The translations under genes were made by a program, and so were the position numbers. Of a stretch of 64,000 nt of DNA, positions 17,085-26,434 are shown one piece after another; position 1 is the stretch's first letter, and every line of letters begins with the position of its first letter. The stretch spans positions 62,001-126,000 of the forward strand of contig NZ_JALBUT010000002.1 in the NCBI RefSeq assembly GCF_033971905.1, read 5' to 3'. The notes under the pieces are model-generated. The model searched no databases and was not told the origin of the DNA. It was given only the letters and a program-made list of their open reading frames with translations. This stretch comes from Intestinicryptomonas porci (GTDB taxonomy: Bacteria; Verrucomicrobiota; Verrucomicrobiia; Opitutales; Intestinicryptomonadaceae).

Positions 17085-18281
17085 TTAATTTTTTAAAATG
17101 AAGTCGGCTTCTCCGCAGTTGCCGAGATTTTTGGAATGCAGTGCGGTTTGCTTTTGCGTGATTGAATCGACTATGTAAAGGGCGCGGCTTTTGCCGTGGT
17201 TTTTCGTGAATATTATGTGCCTTCCGTCGTTTGTCCACTTCGGCAGGCTCGATGAGCCACCCGAAGTTATCACTCTGCTTTCCTTTGTTTCAAAGTCGTA
17301 AACCGCTATTTGAAAAGCCCCGTTTTGCGCGGTCGTGAAGGCTATCAGGTTGGGATAGCGTTTGTTCCAGTCGGGCTCGGAGCAGTAGCCGCTGATGTTT
17401 GTCGGTATTCTCTTCATTGTGCCGCCGTCAGAGGGCATTGTGTAAAGTTGGGGGCCTCCGAGTGCGTCGCTTGAAAAAATCAGCTTTTTGCCGTCGGGCG
17501 ACCAGCTTGCGCTCGCTTCGGCGGCGGAGGTTTTTGTCAACCTTTTCAAGTTGTTTTTCGCGTTTGACATGGAAGATGATGTCCAGACTTCAGCATTGCC
17601 CGTCGCAGTCAAAATCATTGCGACTTTCGAACCGTCGGGGCTGAACGCCCCGCCTGTGTTGGTGCCTTTGAAGTTTGCGAATGTCTTGCGGCTTTTCGAG
17701 GCTAAGTTTATTTCGTACAAATCCATCAGTTTTGTGCGGTAGTAGCCCGTATAGATTATTTTTGAGCCGTCGGGCGACCAGTGCGGAAGCAGGGAATCGG
17801 AATTGTCGTTTGTTATGGAGCGGATATTTTGGAATAGAATGTCCGAAGTATAAATTTCGGTATGACCCGTCCTGTCGGAAACGAAAGCGAGAGTTCCCGT
17901 GAAATATGACGGCTCTCCCAAAATTTTCCTAACGACCAAATCGCAGGCTTTTGCGACGGCATTTGCGGTATTTTTGCCGTAAACTATTTGGGAGAAAGGT
18001 TTTGAGCCGTCTATTTTAAGTTCGACGGAATTGTTTTGGGCTTTTGAAAAAGATATGTTAAAATGCGCGTCGGCGCTTGTGAGCCTGAAAGAGCCGTGCG
18101 TTGAAAGCGCGCGCCTTGCGAGGTTTGCCGCCTCGTCGGAGCCTGAAATTGAAATCCTGTAAACAGGAGCTTTGCTGTCCCAATTCTTGGTAATGTCCAC
18201 TGCTTTCGGCTCGGCGTTTTGCGCGGGCGCGCAAATGCACAGAGCCATTGAAAAAAGCGTTAAAAAAAATATCCTCAACAT
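17085..18281 (-). CDS. TolB-like periplasmic beta-propeller protein
   Basis: This 398-residue protein has a signal peptide (FFLTLFSMALCICAPAQNA), an N-terminal alpha/beta domain, and a propeller. The propeller blades each carry a WSPDG-like repeat: WSPDGSKIIYTG, FSPDGSKVAMI, WSPDGKKLIFSSD and WTNDGRHIIFTKN. TolB works in the Tol-Pal system that keeps the outer membrane tethered during division. No tolA, tolR or pal is in the window, so I leave the symbol empty. It is the first gene of a minus-strand group with thrH and purM. Confidence 0.8.
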   Translation of the reverse strand: MLRIFFLTLFSMALCICAPAQNAEPKAVDITKNWDSKAPVYRISISGSDEAANLARRALSTHGSFRLTSADAHFNISFSKAQNNSVELKIDGSKPFSQIVYGKNTANAVAKACDLVVRKILGEPSYFTGTLAFVSDRTGHTEIYTSDILFQNIRSITNDNSDSLLPHWSPDGSKIIYTGYYRTKLMDLYEINLASKSRKTFANFKGTNTGGAFSPDGSKVAMILTATGNAEVWTSSSMSNAKNNLKRLTKTSAAEASASWSPDGKKLIFSSDALGGPQLYTMPSDGGTMKRIPTNISGYCSEPDWNKRYPNLIAFTTAQNGAFQIAVYDFETKESRVITSGGSSSLPKWTNDGRHIIFTKNHGKSRALYIVDSITQKQTALHSKNLGNCGEADFILKN

Positions 18282-18401
18282 ACTTCTGACATAAAAGAGC
18301 AGAGCTGCTTTTCTTTCAACATTTTTTTATTAAATTTTTACTGCGCCTTGAAAAATAAAATTTTCTTGCAAGGAATAAAATAAGCCCTACATTTGATTTC
18401 T

Positions 18402-19175
18402 ATGGAAAAGTTCTTGTATTTATCTCTCGCTCCCGAAGCCTTGATTGCTTCAAACCTGCCTCCCGAACAGTTTGGCGCGTACTACGCAACAGGCGACTAC
18501 CATCGCTCGTTTGACCAGGCCATATTCTTTGAAATCAATCCCGATTTCAAAAGCGACTATTTCCCGATGAGAAAGTTCGACGAGCTTTGCGTTCCGCATG
18601 CCGACGGGACTCCGCACAAGTCGGTTTATTTGTCCGTTTACCGAGTTTTGGAGCACGTCCCGATTTCGGCATTTCGCAATTTGTACCTCACTACTGCCGA
18701 CGGCAGGACTTTGGAGCTTAAAAAGGCGGACTTCGTTCCCGATTCCGACAAGCTTTTTCTTTATCAGGACTTGGCGCCCGCCCGCCCTCGCGTTGCGAGC
18801 GTCCTAAACCCGAAGGAGTACGCAAGCCGCTTGACAAGCCCCGAAAGGCTTGTGAACATGGCAAAAATCGCGTTTTGCGATTTAACTTTGGGCGGGCTTG
18901 AAAAAGATCCCGAAAACGGTGACGCCCAGAACCTGCCATATAAAAACATTCCGCACTTGCGCGACTGCATTCGTGAAATAAGCTTAAAAAGCGGCAAAAA
19001 CAACAAGGTTGTCGTGCGCAACATGGTGGGCGAGCTTCTTTTCAGAACAGTAAAGCGCGGTTTTTACGTTGGCGCGGGAGACGAGTTTATATATTATCCC
19101 ATGCCTTCGCGCGAGGAGCTTGACGACAAGTATTACACATGGTGGCGCAGCGCGCTGACAACTTTCGGAGCTTAA
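18402..19175 (+). CDS. Conserved-looking protein of unknown function
   Basis: This is a protein of about 257 residues with no signal peptide or membrane segment. I recognise no family motif. Visible features are an even mix of charged and hydrophobic residues, a DYHRSFDQAIFFEIN segment, and a C-terminal part rich in Tyr and acidic residues ending in YYTWWRSALTTFG. Base and codon use match the neighbours, which supports a real cytosolic gene. I use the ATG at 18402; a TTG three codons earlier is possible. It is flanked by a divergent TolB-like gene and its own terminator, so it is probably monocistronic. Confidence 0.7.
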   Translation: MEKFLYLSLAPEALIASNLPPEQFGAYYATGDYHRSFDQAIFFEINPDFKSDYFPMRKFDELCVPHADGTPHKSVYLSVYRVLEHVPISAFRNLYLTTADGRTLELKKADFVPDSDKLFLYQDLAPARPRVASVLNPKEYASRLTSPERLVNMAKIAFCDLTLGGLEKDPENGDAQNLPYKNIPHLRDCIREISLKSGKNNKVVVRNMVGELLFRTVKRGFYVGAGDEFIYYPMPSREELDDKYYTWWRSALTTFGA

Positions 19176-19188
19176 TCTGAATGCAAGG

Positions 19189-19215
19189 CGGATGGGATTT
19201 TTTCCTGTCCGTTTT
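19189..19215 (+). terminator. Intrinsic terminator after the unknown gene
   Basis: CGGATGGGA (19189-19197) pairs with TCCTGTCCG (19203-19211), including two G-U pairs, around a five-T loop. TTTT follows. Confidence 0.6.
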
Positions 19216-19269
19216 GTTATGGACTTTTTTCTTATTTAAAAAATCAACTAAAACTTAAAATAGCAAAAA

Positions 19270-21540
19270 ATGAATTCAACTGAAATTATCCAATCCGCCT
19301 CCGATACGGCTTCTTCCTGTCCGTTTGCATCCATTCCTCCAATATTTTGGCTTGTGCCAATCGCTTCGATAGTCGCTCTCGGCTTTGCTTTATATTTTTA
19401 CAAAAGCATGAAAAAAGAGGAGGCGGGCACTGAAATTATGCAGAAAATCGCCTCTCACGTCCGCGCGGGCGCGTTTGCCTACTTGAAACAGCAGTATAAG
19501 ATTGTGGGAATCGTGTTTGTTGTGATTGCGGCTATTTTCGCCTATTTGGGCTGGGTTGCGGGCATTCAGAACAAGTGGGTTTGGGTGGCATTTCTCACCG
19601 GCGGATTTTTCTCGGGACTTGCGGGCTTTTTCGGAATGAAGACGGCGACTTACGCAAGTTCGAGGGCGGCATGGGCGGCAAACCATTCTTTGGACAAGGG
19701 GCTAAGGGTTGCTTTCCGTTCGGGGGCTGTCATGGGGCTTACGGTTGTCGGACTTGCGCTTTTGGATATTTCGGTTTGGTTTTTGATTTTGAACGCCTTT
19801 GTAGAAGACGCGAGCGCATCCAAAAAGATGGTGATAATTACCACCACAATGCTTACTTTCGGCATGGGCGCGAGCTTGCAGGCATTGTTTGCGCGCGTTG
19901 GCGGCGGCATATTCACGAAGGCTGCCGACGTCGGGGCTGACCTTGTCGGAAAGGTTGAGGCGGGCATTCCCGAAGACGACCCGCGCAATCCCGCAACCAT
20001 TGCGGACAACGTTGGCGACAATGTCGGCGACGTCGCGGGCATGGGGGCGGACTTGTACGAATCTTATTGCGGCTCGGTGCTTGCCACTGCCGCTTTGGGC
20101 GCGGCGGCATTTATGTCAGACCCCGCAACGCAGATGAAGGCTGTTCTTGCGCCGATGCTAATTGCGTCGGTTGGCACTATCTTGTCGGTAATTGGCATTT
20201 ATTGCGTAAAGGTTAAGTCGGGGGCAAACAGCAAGCAGCTTTTGGGCGCGCTCGGCAAGGGCGTAAACGTAAGTTCGGTTTTGATAATCCTTTCGTCTTT
20301 GGCGATATTGAAATTTTTAAATCTTCCGAATGTGTGGGGCAACTGGGCGGCGATTATCGTGGGTCTTGTTGTAGGCATTTTGATTGGCAAAGTTACCGAA
20401 TACTTCACTTCCGAAGCTTATGCGCCCACAAAGCGAATTGCAGAACAGGCGCAGACAGGCCCTGCCACTGTCATAATCGGCGGAATGGGAACCGGTATGT
20501 TCTCCACCTGCTATCCCGTTCTTTTGATTGTTGTTGGCACTGCGCTTTCTTACATGTTTGCCGCAAACTGGGATATTTCAAACATGGCAAGCGGCTTGTA
20601 CGGCATAGGCATTGCGGCTGTTGGCATGCTTTCCACTTTGGGCATAACTTTGGCGACGGACGCCTACGGGCCCATTGCCGACAATGCGGGCGGCAACGCC
20701 GAAATGTCGGGTCTTGGCAAGGAAGTCCGCAGGCGTACCGACATGCTTGACGCCCTCGGCAACACTACCGCCGCAACGGGCAAGGGTTTTGCAATCGGCT
20801 CTGCCGCGCTTACTGCTTTGGCTCTTCTTGCTTCCTACGTCGAAGAAATCCGCATGGGCATAGCCCACGGAGTAGGCGGAGGCGGCAAGGCGGACGCTGC
20901 TGTTGCGGCTCTCGGCAAGCTTGGCAAAACTTTGGAAAACGCAAACCTTGTCGATTTCATGAATGTTTACGAAGTGCATCTTATGAATCCGCGCGTGCTT
21001 TTGGGGCTTTTTATAGGCTCAATGATGGCGTTCCTGTTCTGCGGGCTCACAATGAACGCGGTCGGCAGAGCGGCAACCCAGATGGTAAATGAAGTCCGTC
21101 GCCAGTTCAGGGAAAAGCTTGGCATTATGGAAGGCAAGGCGGAGCCTGATTATGCAAGGTGCGTTGAAATTTCTACAAAAGCCGCGCAAAAGGAAATGAT
21201 AATCCCCGCGCTTTTGGCTGTTTTCGCCCCTGTTTTGGTCGGGCTTGTTTTCGGCGTTGCGGGCGTTTTAGGTTTGCTTGCTGGCGCGCTTGCGGCGGGC
21301 TTTGTGCTTGCGGTTTTCATGGCAAACAGCGGCGGCGCGTGGGATAACGCCAAGAAGTTTATCGAGCAGGGCAATTACGGCGGCAAGGGTTCGGAAGCCC
21401 ACAAGGCGGCGGTAATCGGCGATACGGTTGGCGACCCGTTCAAGGATACTTCGGGCCCGTCATTGAATATTTTGATAAAGCTTATGAGCATGGTTGCCAT
21501 CGTAATGGCGGGGGTTACGGTTGCCTGTTCCATGTTTTGA
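19270..21540 (+). CDS. hppA: Membrane-bound ion-translocating pyrophosphatase
   Basis: This 756-residue protein has about 16 membrane helices. It couples hydrolysis of pyrophosphate to ion pumping. The pyrophosphate site is present as DVGADLVGKVEAGIPEDDP and DNVGDNVGDVAGMGADLYE. The segment GNTTAATGKGFAIGSA has Ala and Gly at the two positions that are Lys and Thr in potassium-independent enzymes. This one should therefore be of the K+-dependent class, which includes both H+ and Na+ pumps; the ion cannot be settled by eye. The C-terminal GDTVGDPFKDTSGPSLN motif is intact. The gene stands alone, closed by a terminator. Confidence 0.95.
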   Translation: MNSTEIIQSASDTASSCPFASIPPIFWLVPIASIVALGFALYFYKSMKKEEAGTEIMQKIASHVRAGAFAYLKQQYKIVGIVFVVIAAIFAYLGWVAGIQNKWVWVAFLTGGFFSGLAGFFGMKTATYASSRAAWAANHSLDKGLRVAFRSGAVMGLTVVGLALLDISVWFLILNAFVEDASASKKMVIITTTMLTFGMGASLQALFARVGGGIFTKAADVGADLVGKVEAGIPEDDPRNPATIADNVGDNVGDVAGMGADLYESYCGSVLATAALGAAAFMSDPATQMKAVLAPMLIASVGTILSVIGIYCVKVKSGANSKQLLGALGKGVNVSSVLIILSSLAILKFLNLPNVWGNWAAIIVGLVVGILIGKVTEYFTSEAYAPTKRIAEQAQTGPATVIIGGMGTGMFSTCYPVLLIVVGTALSYMFAANWDISNMASGLYGIGIAAVGMLSTLGITLATDAYGPIADNAGGNAEMSGLGKEVRRRTDMLDALGNTTAATGKGFAIGSAALTALALLASYVEEIRMGIAHGVGGGGKADAAVAALGKLGKTLENANLVDFMNVYEVHLMNPRVLLGLFIGSMMAFLFCGLTMNAVGRAATQMVNEVRRQFREKLGIMEGKAEPDYARCVEISTKAAQKEMIIPALLAVFAPVLVGLVFGVAGVLGLLAGALAAGFVLAVFMANSGGAWDNAKKFIEQGNYGGKGSEAHKAAVIGDTVGDPFKDTSGPSLNILIKLMSMVAIVMAGVTVACSMF

Positions 21541-21560
21541 CAAACCGTAAATTTGCAAAG

Positions 21561-21589
21561 GGCGCATCCGTTTGAGATGCGCCTTTTTT
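21561..21589 (+). terminator. Intrinsic terminator of hppA
   Basis: GGCGCATC (21561-21568) pairs with GATGCGCC (21576-21583) and is followed by six T. Confidence 0.85.
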
Positions 21590-21730
21590 GTTAAAATGTT
21601 TGACTTTTAAGGATATTTTTGCAGACTTTTTATTTGTTAACAAAACAGATGTATTTTGATGGGTGCATAAAGTCGTTTTTTGCGCCTTAATAAATATTTT
21701 AACCATGCTGAAAATAAAAAAGGGGAGTAT

Positions 21731-23116
21731 ATGAATATCATATCGCGTAGGAACTTCTTGCAGGCAACGGCTTTGACAGGCGCGGGTTTGGCACTCGGAC
21801 CGTCATTGTTTGGCAAAGAGGAAGTTGTTGACAAAAACTGGAAATCGCCGCACACAAACTTGGTAAGTCCTGACAAAAAGGTGCGCCTTGCAGTCATCGG
21901 CTGTGGCGGGCAGGGTGGCGTTGACGCAAATATTATGGCAGGAGGCGTGCAATTTGCGGCTTTTGCGGACGTCGATTACGACAGGGCTTCGGCTTGGTTT
22001 TTGAGAGAGCCGAACGTCCCGCGCTACCGCGATTACCGCAAGATGCTTGAAGAGCAGAAAGACAACATCGACGCTGTTTTGATTGCCACTCCCGACCACA
22101 CCCACTTTCCCGCCGCCGTCATGGCAATGAATTTGGGCAAGCATGTTTATGTCGAAAAGCCCGCCACTCACACAATCGGCGAAGCCCGCTATTTGAAGGC
22201 GCTTGCAAAGAAAACCGGTTTGGTGACCCAAATGGGCAACCACGGGCATGCTTACGACGGATGCCGCGAATTGAAAGAATGGATTGAATCCGGCGTCATC
22301 GGCGACGTTACGGAAGTCCATATTTGGACAAACCGTCCCGTTTGGCCGCAGGGCTTGCCAAATCCCGACCCCGAAAAGAAATTTGAAGTTCCCTCAACTC
22401 TCGATTGGAACTTGTGGCTTGGTGTTTCAAAATACTACAACTACAATCCCGACTACGTTCCCTTTGACTGGCGCGGAATGTGGGATTGGGGAACAGGCGC
22501 AATCGGCGATATGGCATGCCATATGTTCGACCCGATTTTCACTGCGATAGACTTGCGCGGAGACGTTAAAGTTTCTTCGGAATCGGAAGGCGCAACGGAG
22601 TTTTCATGCCCCAAATGGGCAAAGGTAAAGTACGAAATCGGGGCGTCAAAAACGCGTCCGAAGCCTGTCGTCTTTAATTGGTACGAAGGTCAGTGCCGCC
22701 CGCACTTGAAGGACTTGCCTGACGGCTTGTTCAAGGAAGAAAAAGATATTCCGCGCACGGGAATGCTTTATGTCGGCACAAAGGGCGCGATTATTGACAC
22801 CGACGACTACGGCACGCGCATGCGCTTGCTGCCCGCCGAAAAATGGGAAGTCTTCCGCAAGAACCGCCCGCCGAAAAAGTATGCGCGCGTTCCGGACAGG
22901 AATGCCCGCATGGAATTTATCCGCGCCTGCCAGGGCGGACCCACTCCCGGCTCAAACTTTGTCGAGCACTCTATGGACTTGACGGAATGGGGACTTCTCG
23001 GCGTTCTTTCGCTTCGCCTGGGCAATAAGACCATTGATTGGGACTACAAAAAGGGCGTTTGCCGCGGCTTGCCCGAAGCAAACAAGTTCATTCACAAGGA
23101 ATATAGAGTATTCTAA
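21731..23116 (+). CDS. Tat-exported Gfo/Idh/MocA family oxidoreductase
   Basis: About 461 residues from the ATG at 21731, which is preceded by AGGGGAG. The N-terminus carries a twin-arginine signal (SRRNFLQATALTGAGLALG), so the folded enzyme with bound NAD(P) is exported. The dinucleotide fold begins at RLAVIGCGGQGG, and the family Lys motif is seen as EKPATHTIGEAR. Related exported oxidoreductases of Planctomycetes, Verrucomicrobia and Bacteroidetes act on sugars or 3-keto-sugars (family knowledge). The exact substrate is unknown. The next gene, 16 bases downstream, encodes a secreted protein and is probably its partner. Confidence 0.88.
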   Translation: MNIISRRNFLQATALTGAGLALGPSLFGKEEVVDKNWKSPHTNLVSPDKKVRLAVIGCGGQGGVDANIMAGGVQFAAFADVDYDRASAWFLREPNVPRYRDYRKMLEEQKDNIDAVLIATPDHTHFPAAVMAMNLGKHVYVEKPATHTIGEARYLKALAKKTGLVTQMGNHGHAYDGCRELKEWIESGVIGDVTEVHIWTNRPVWPQGLPNPDPEKKFEVPSTLDWNLWLGVSKYYNYNPDYVPFDWRGMWDWGTGAIGDMACHMFDPIFTAIDLRGDVKVSSESEGATEFSCPKWAKVKYEIGASKTRPKPVVFNWYEGQCRPHLKDLPDGLFKEEKDIPRTGMLYVGTKGAIIDTDDYGTRMRLLPAEKWEVFRKNRPPKKYARVPDRNARMEFIRACQGGPTPGSNFVEHSMDLTEWGLLGVLSLRLGNKTIDWDYKKGVCRGLPEANKFIHKEYRVF

Positions 23117-23132
23117 TTGAAAGGTTTTCTCG

Positions 23133-23819
23133 ATGAAAAAAATATTTGTATTTTCAGTTGTCGCGGCGGCTTCGATGCTATTTGCTTTTGCCGCTCCGAA
23201 AAAGGAAGTTTTCGTAAAGGAAGCGCAAGTTCTTTCAAAGGTTGACAGCGCGAAGTCGAACTCAAAAAAGTGGCCTTCTTCGGTTGTCATTTTTAAGGAC
23301 GACATGTCTGCCGCAAAATCTGCGCAAAAGAACTGGACTATTGAAAGAGGCGAATTGAAAGGTGCGGAAGGTGCTCCCTTGGTTATAAAAAATGCAAAGG
23401 GCGTTTACGCAATTTCCCTTGAATTTAACGCCGACGAAGCGGGAGAAGGCTGCATATTCGTGCGCGCGCCCAAGGGCGACGTCTCGAAGGCTGTTCGCAT
23501 AAAGCTTTGCCAGCTCAATTCCGACAAAGGCGAAACTTCGATAGGCTCCATAAACGGCGTAATTAAGCCGGGCAACAAATTTAACGAAACAAAAGACGGA
23601 CGCTGGTCCAGAATTATGATTTTCGTTGAAGAAAACGGCGTAAGGGTTACTCCCAACACAAACCTTTGCGGGCACTATGCCGACCGCAATTTCCTGACTT
23701 ACAAGTGGGAGGACATCTCAAAGAAGTCGGGTTATGAAGTCGCGGGCGAAGGCGAAGCGGGCTTCCTTTGCGAAAAGGGAAACCTGAAATTTAAGAACAT
23801 AACCATTACGGTGTTCTAA
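23133..23819 (+). CDS. Secreted protein, possibly related to DUF1080/3-keto-glycoside hydrolases
   Basis: This 228-residue protein has a signal peptide (FVFSVVAAASMLFAFAAP). The mature part looks like a jelly-roll: alternating beta strands, a central NGVIKPGNKFNETKDGRW segment, and a C-terminal LKFKNITITVF resembling the last strand of DUF1080-type domains. That likeness is weak. Position is the better clue. It lies 16 bases after a Tat-exported Gfo/Idh/MocA oxidoreductase, and in related phyla those enzymes pair with DUF1080 proteins in 3-keto-sugar breakdown. A terminator follows. Confidence 0.65.
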   Translation: MKKIFVFSVVAAASMLFAFAAPKKEVFVKEAQVLSKVDSAKSNSKKWPSSVVIFKDDMSAAKSAQKNWTIERGELKGAEGAPLVIKNAKGVYAISLEFNADEAGEGCIFVRAPKGDVSKAVRIKLCQLNSDKGETSIGSINGVIKPGNKFNETKDGRWSRIMIFVEENGVRVTPNTNLCGHYADRNFLTYKWEDISKKSGYEVAGEGEAGFLCEKGNLKFKNITITVF

Positions 23820-23840
23820 AAAGCAGGGCGTTTTTACAAA

Positions 23841-23875
23841 AATCCGCATTTATTCTTTTTGATGCGGATTTTTTT
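23841..23875 (+). terminator. Intrinsic terminator after the oxidoreductase pair
   Basis: AATCCGCAT (23841-23849) pairs with ATGCGGATT (23862-23870) and runs into a seven-T tract. Confidence 0.85.
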
Positions 23876-24015
23876 GCGCCTTTAAAATTCTCTGTTTTGG
23901 ATTGTACGCTTTTGCGGAACAGGGCGTTATTCTAAAAACATTGCGATTTTTCTGTTTTTTATTGAAAAACAAATAATTTAAAAACATAATTTAAGCTTTA
24001 TAACAAAAACTTTCT

Positions 24016-25230
24016 ATGAAACTTAAAACACTGCCAATATTTTTCGCTTTCCTTTGCATGGGATTTGGCGACGCGGTTAATTCTTTCGTCGGCATAGCAA
24101 AGGGAAAATTCCAACTCGACAACTTCGAGGCGAATTTAATCGCCTTTGCGGGGTTTATAATGTTCGGGCTTTTGTCTGTCCCGATGGGCATAATCCAATC
24201 TAAAATCGGCAAGAAAAAAACGCTTTTGACGGGCTTAATCATAGCGTTTGCGGGCGTCGCATCTGTAATGGTTTTGGGAGTGGATAAATTTTCGATTTTC
24301 CTTTCGGCAATTTTGATGCTTGGCGCGGGGGCTACTATTTTGCAGGTTTCGGGAAATCCCATCATGCGCGATGTTTCCGACGATGGGCAGTATTCAAGCA
24401 ATCTTTCGCTTGGGCAGTTTGTCAAGGCGATAGGCTCTTTCACTGCTCCCGCGGTTTTCACCATTGCGGCGTTGAAGGGCTACACCGAGGAAAAATGCTG
24501 GCCCGTGCTTTTGCCGATTTTTGCCGTTTCCATTTTAATTACCATAATTTCCGTCGCGTCGTTAAAAATTGAGGAAAAGTCTTCCGAACGCGCGGCGTCG
24601 ATAGGCTCTTGCCTGTCGATGCTGGGAAATCCGTTTGTTTTGATGATGGTTGCGGGGATTTTCCTGTATGTCGGCGCGGAAGTCTGCATAGGGTCGGGAA
24701 TGCCCGTTTACTTTAAGTCCAAGTTCGGCTTTTCGATGGAGTCGGCAACGCAGTTTGTTACATATTTTTACATAGCAATTATGGTTGCGCGTTTCTTGGG
24801 CGCGGTAATTCTTAAAATAATTACGCCTAAGTCGTTTTTGATTTTTACTTCTATTCTTTCCCTGGCGGGTTTTGCGATGCTTGCGGAAGGCGGAAAAACG
24901 TTTACCATTGCGGCTTTGTTTGTGATAGCTTTCGGGTTCGCAAATATGTTCCCGCTGATATTTTCCATTGCCATCGACAAAATGCCAGAAAAGTCGAACG
25001 AGCTTTCGGGGCTTATGATTACCGCAATTTGCGGCGGCGCGTTTATTCCGCTTGTCATGGGCAGGCTTGCCGACAAGTTTGATACTAAAACAGAAGAAAT
25101 TGTAAATGGCGCGGTTCAGATTGTTTCAAACGGAGACGGCAATTTAATCGGCTTTATCGTTCCCGCGCTTTGCACGGTTTACATTTTGGCGGTTGGTTTT
25201 TTGGTAAAACCCTCAAACAAGCAGAATTAA
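24016..25230 (+). CDS. MFS sugar transporter (FucP-like)
   Basis: This 404-residue protein has about 12 membrane helices. The N-terminal half has the pattern of the FHS/FucP branch (GFGDAVNSFVG at the start of the first helix, then SVPMGIIQSKIGKKKTLLTG in the loop after helix 2). Members bring in sugars such as fucose, glucose or galactose with protons. The next gene, 16 bases downstream, is a ROK kinase, so the pair probably imports and phosphorylates one sugar. The sugar itself is not readable from sequence. Confidence 0.83.
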   Translation: MKLKTLPIFFAFLCMGFGDAVNSFVGIAKGKFQLDNFEANLIAFAGFIMFGLLSVPMGIIQSKIGKKKTLLTGLIIAFAGVASVMVLGVDKFSIFLSAILMLGAGATILQVSGNPIMRDVSDDGQYSSNLSLGQFVKAIGSFTAPAVFTIAALKGYTEEKCWPVLLPIFAVSILITIISVASLKIEEKSSERAASIGSCLSMLGNPFVLMMVAGIFLYVGAEVCIGSGMPVYFKSKFGFSMESATQFVTYFYIAIMVARFLGAVILKIITPKSFLIFTSILSLAGFAMLAEGGKTFTIAALFVIAFGFANMFPLIFSIAIDKMPEKSNELSGLMITAICGGAFIPLVMGRLADKFDTKTEEIVNGAVQIVSNGDGNLIGFIVPALCTVYILAVGFLVKPSNKQN

Positions 25231-25246
25231 AAACAGGAAAATTTTT

Positions 25247-26356
25247 ATGAATTACGAAAATGACAACAGAGTGGTTTTGACTCTTGATGCGGGCGGCACG
25301 AATTTCGTGTTTGTCGCAATGAAAGGCGGCAAACAGCTTGGGGAGAGCGTGCGCCTGCCTTCCGAGTCGAAGGATTTGGACAAGTCCATTGCGAACATGA
25401 AAGAGGGATTTCGCAGGCTCATCGGGCAGATTGGCGAAAAGCCTGCCGCGATAAGCTTCGCATTCCCCGGGCCTGCGGATTATCCGAACGGCATTATTTA
25501 CAACGTCGGCAATCTGCCCGCCTTTGCAGGCGGTGTTGCATTGGCTGACGTATTAAAGGACGAATTCGGCGTTCCCGTCTTTATCAATAACGATGGCGAC
25601 TTGTTTGTTTACGGAGAGGCAATCGCGGGCTTTTTGCCGTACGTCAACAAGAAGCTTGAAGAGGCGGGAAGCAGCAAGCGTTATAAAAAACTCTTCGGTG
25701 TCACTTTGGGCACGGGTTTTGGCGGAGGCTTGGTTGCCGACGGGGAGCTTTATATCGGCGACAATTCAAATGCGACGGAAGTTTGGCTCTTGCAAAACGG
25801 CTTGCATCCCGACTGCATTGCCGAAGAGGGGGCTTGCATACGCGCGGTTCAAAAGGCGTATGCCCGCAGGATAGGCGCGCAAGACTACGCCGCGCTTTCG
25901 CCGAAAGACATTGAAGACATTGCGCTTGGCAAGCTTGAAGGCGACAGGCAGGCGGCGGTTGAAGCTTACGAGGAAATGGGGCATGTCATGGGAGACGCTC
26001 TTTCGACAGCCGCGACTTTGTTCGACTCTTTGATTGTAATCGGCGGCGGTTTGTCTTACGGGCACAGGCTCTTTATGAATTCAATTTTAAAGCGCATGAA
26101 CGGCACAATAAAAAAGTACGACGGCACTGTTTTGCCGCGCCTTGCGCAAAAGGCTTACAACCTTGAAGACGAAGGCGAACTTGCCGAGTTTGTCAAGGGA
26201 AGCGAAAAGAAAATCAAGGTTTACGGCTCTGACAGGGAAGTGGTATTTGACCCCGTAAAACGCATCGGCATCGGTGTTTCGAAGCTCGGAACTTCGGAAG
26301 CCGTCGCAGTCGGTGCGTACGCTTTCGCGCTTCATAAAATCGACTCTCAAAAGTAA
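25247..26356 (+). CDS. ROK family sugar kinase
   Basis: This 369-residue protein is longer than typical ROK kinases (about 300-320). The phosphate loop is LDAGGTNFVFVAM near residue 12, the sugar-binding catalytic Asp is in FINNDGDLFVYGE, and the second ATP loop is GVTLGTGFGGG. The ROK zinc motif (CxCGxxGCxE) is degenerate: the corresponding stretch HPDCIAEEGACIR has only two Cys. Extra length lies in the C-terminal third. It probably phosphorylates the sugar imported by the preceding MFS protein. A strong terminator follows. Confidence 0.82.
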   Translation: MNYENDNRVVLTLDAGGTNFVFVAMKGGKQLGESVRLPSESKDLDKSIANMKEGFRRLIGQIGEKPAAISFAFPGPADYPNGIIYNVGNLPAFAGGVALADVLKDEFGVPVFINNDGDLFVYGEAIAGFLPYVNKKLEEAGSSKRYKKLFGVTLGTGFGGGLVADGELYIGDNSNATEVWLLQNGLHPDCIAEEGACIRAVQKAYARRIGAQDYAALSPKDIEDIALGKLEGDRQAAVEAYEEMGHVMGDALSTAATLFDSLIVIGGGLSYGHRLFMNSILKRMNGTIKKYDGTVLPRLAQKAYNLEDEGELAEFVKGSEKKIKVYGSDREVVFDPVKRIGIGVSKLGTSEAVAVGAYAFALHKIDSQK

Positions 26357-26379
26357 TTTTGCTTTTTCGCAAAACAAAA

Positions 26380-26413
26380 ACGGCTCTGAGCTTTATGCCC
26401 GAGCCGTTTTTTT
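26380..26413. terminator. Terminator between the ROK kinase and pheA
   Basis: ACGGCTC (26380-26386) pairs with GAGCCGT (26401-26407) around a 14-base loop, with A-rich and T-rich flanks. It serves the convergent ROK and pheA genes. Confidence 0.8.
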
Positions 26414-26434
26414 GCCGTTTCAAACAGCACTCCG

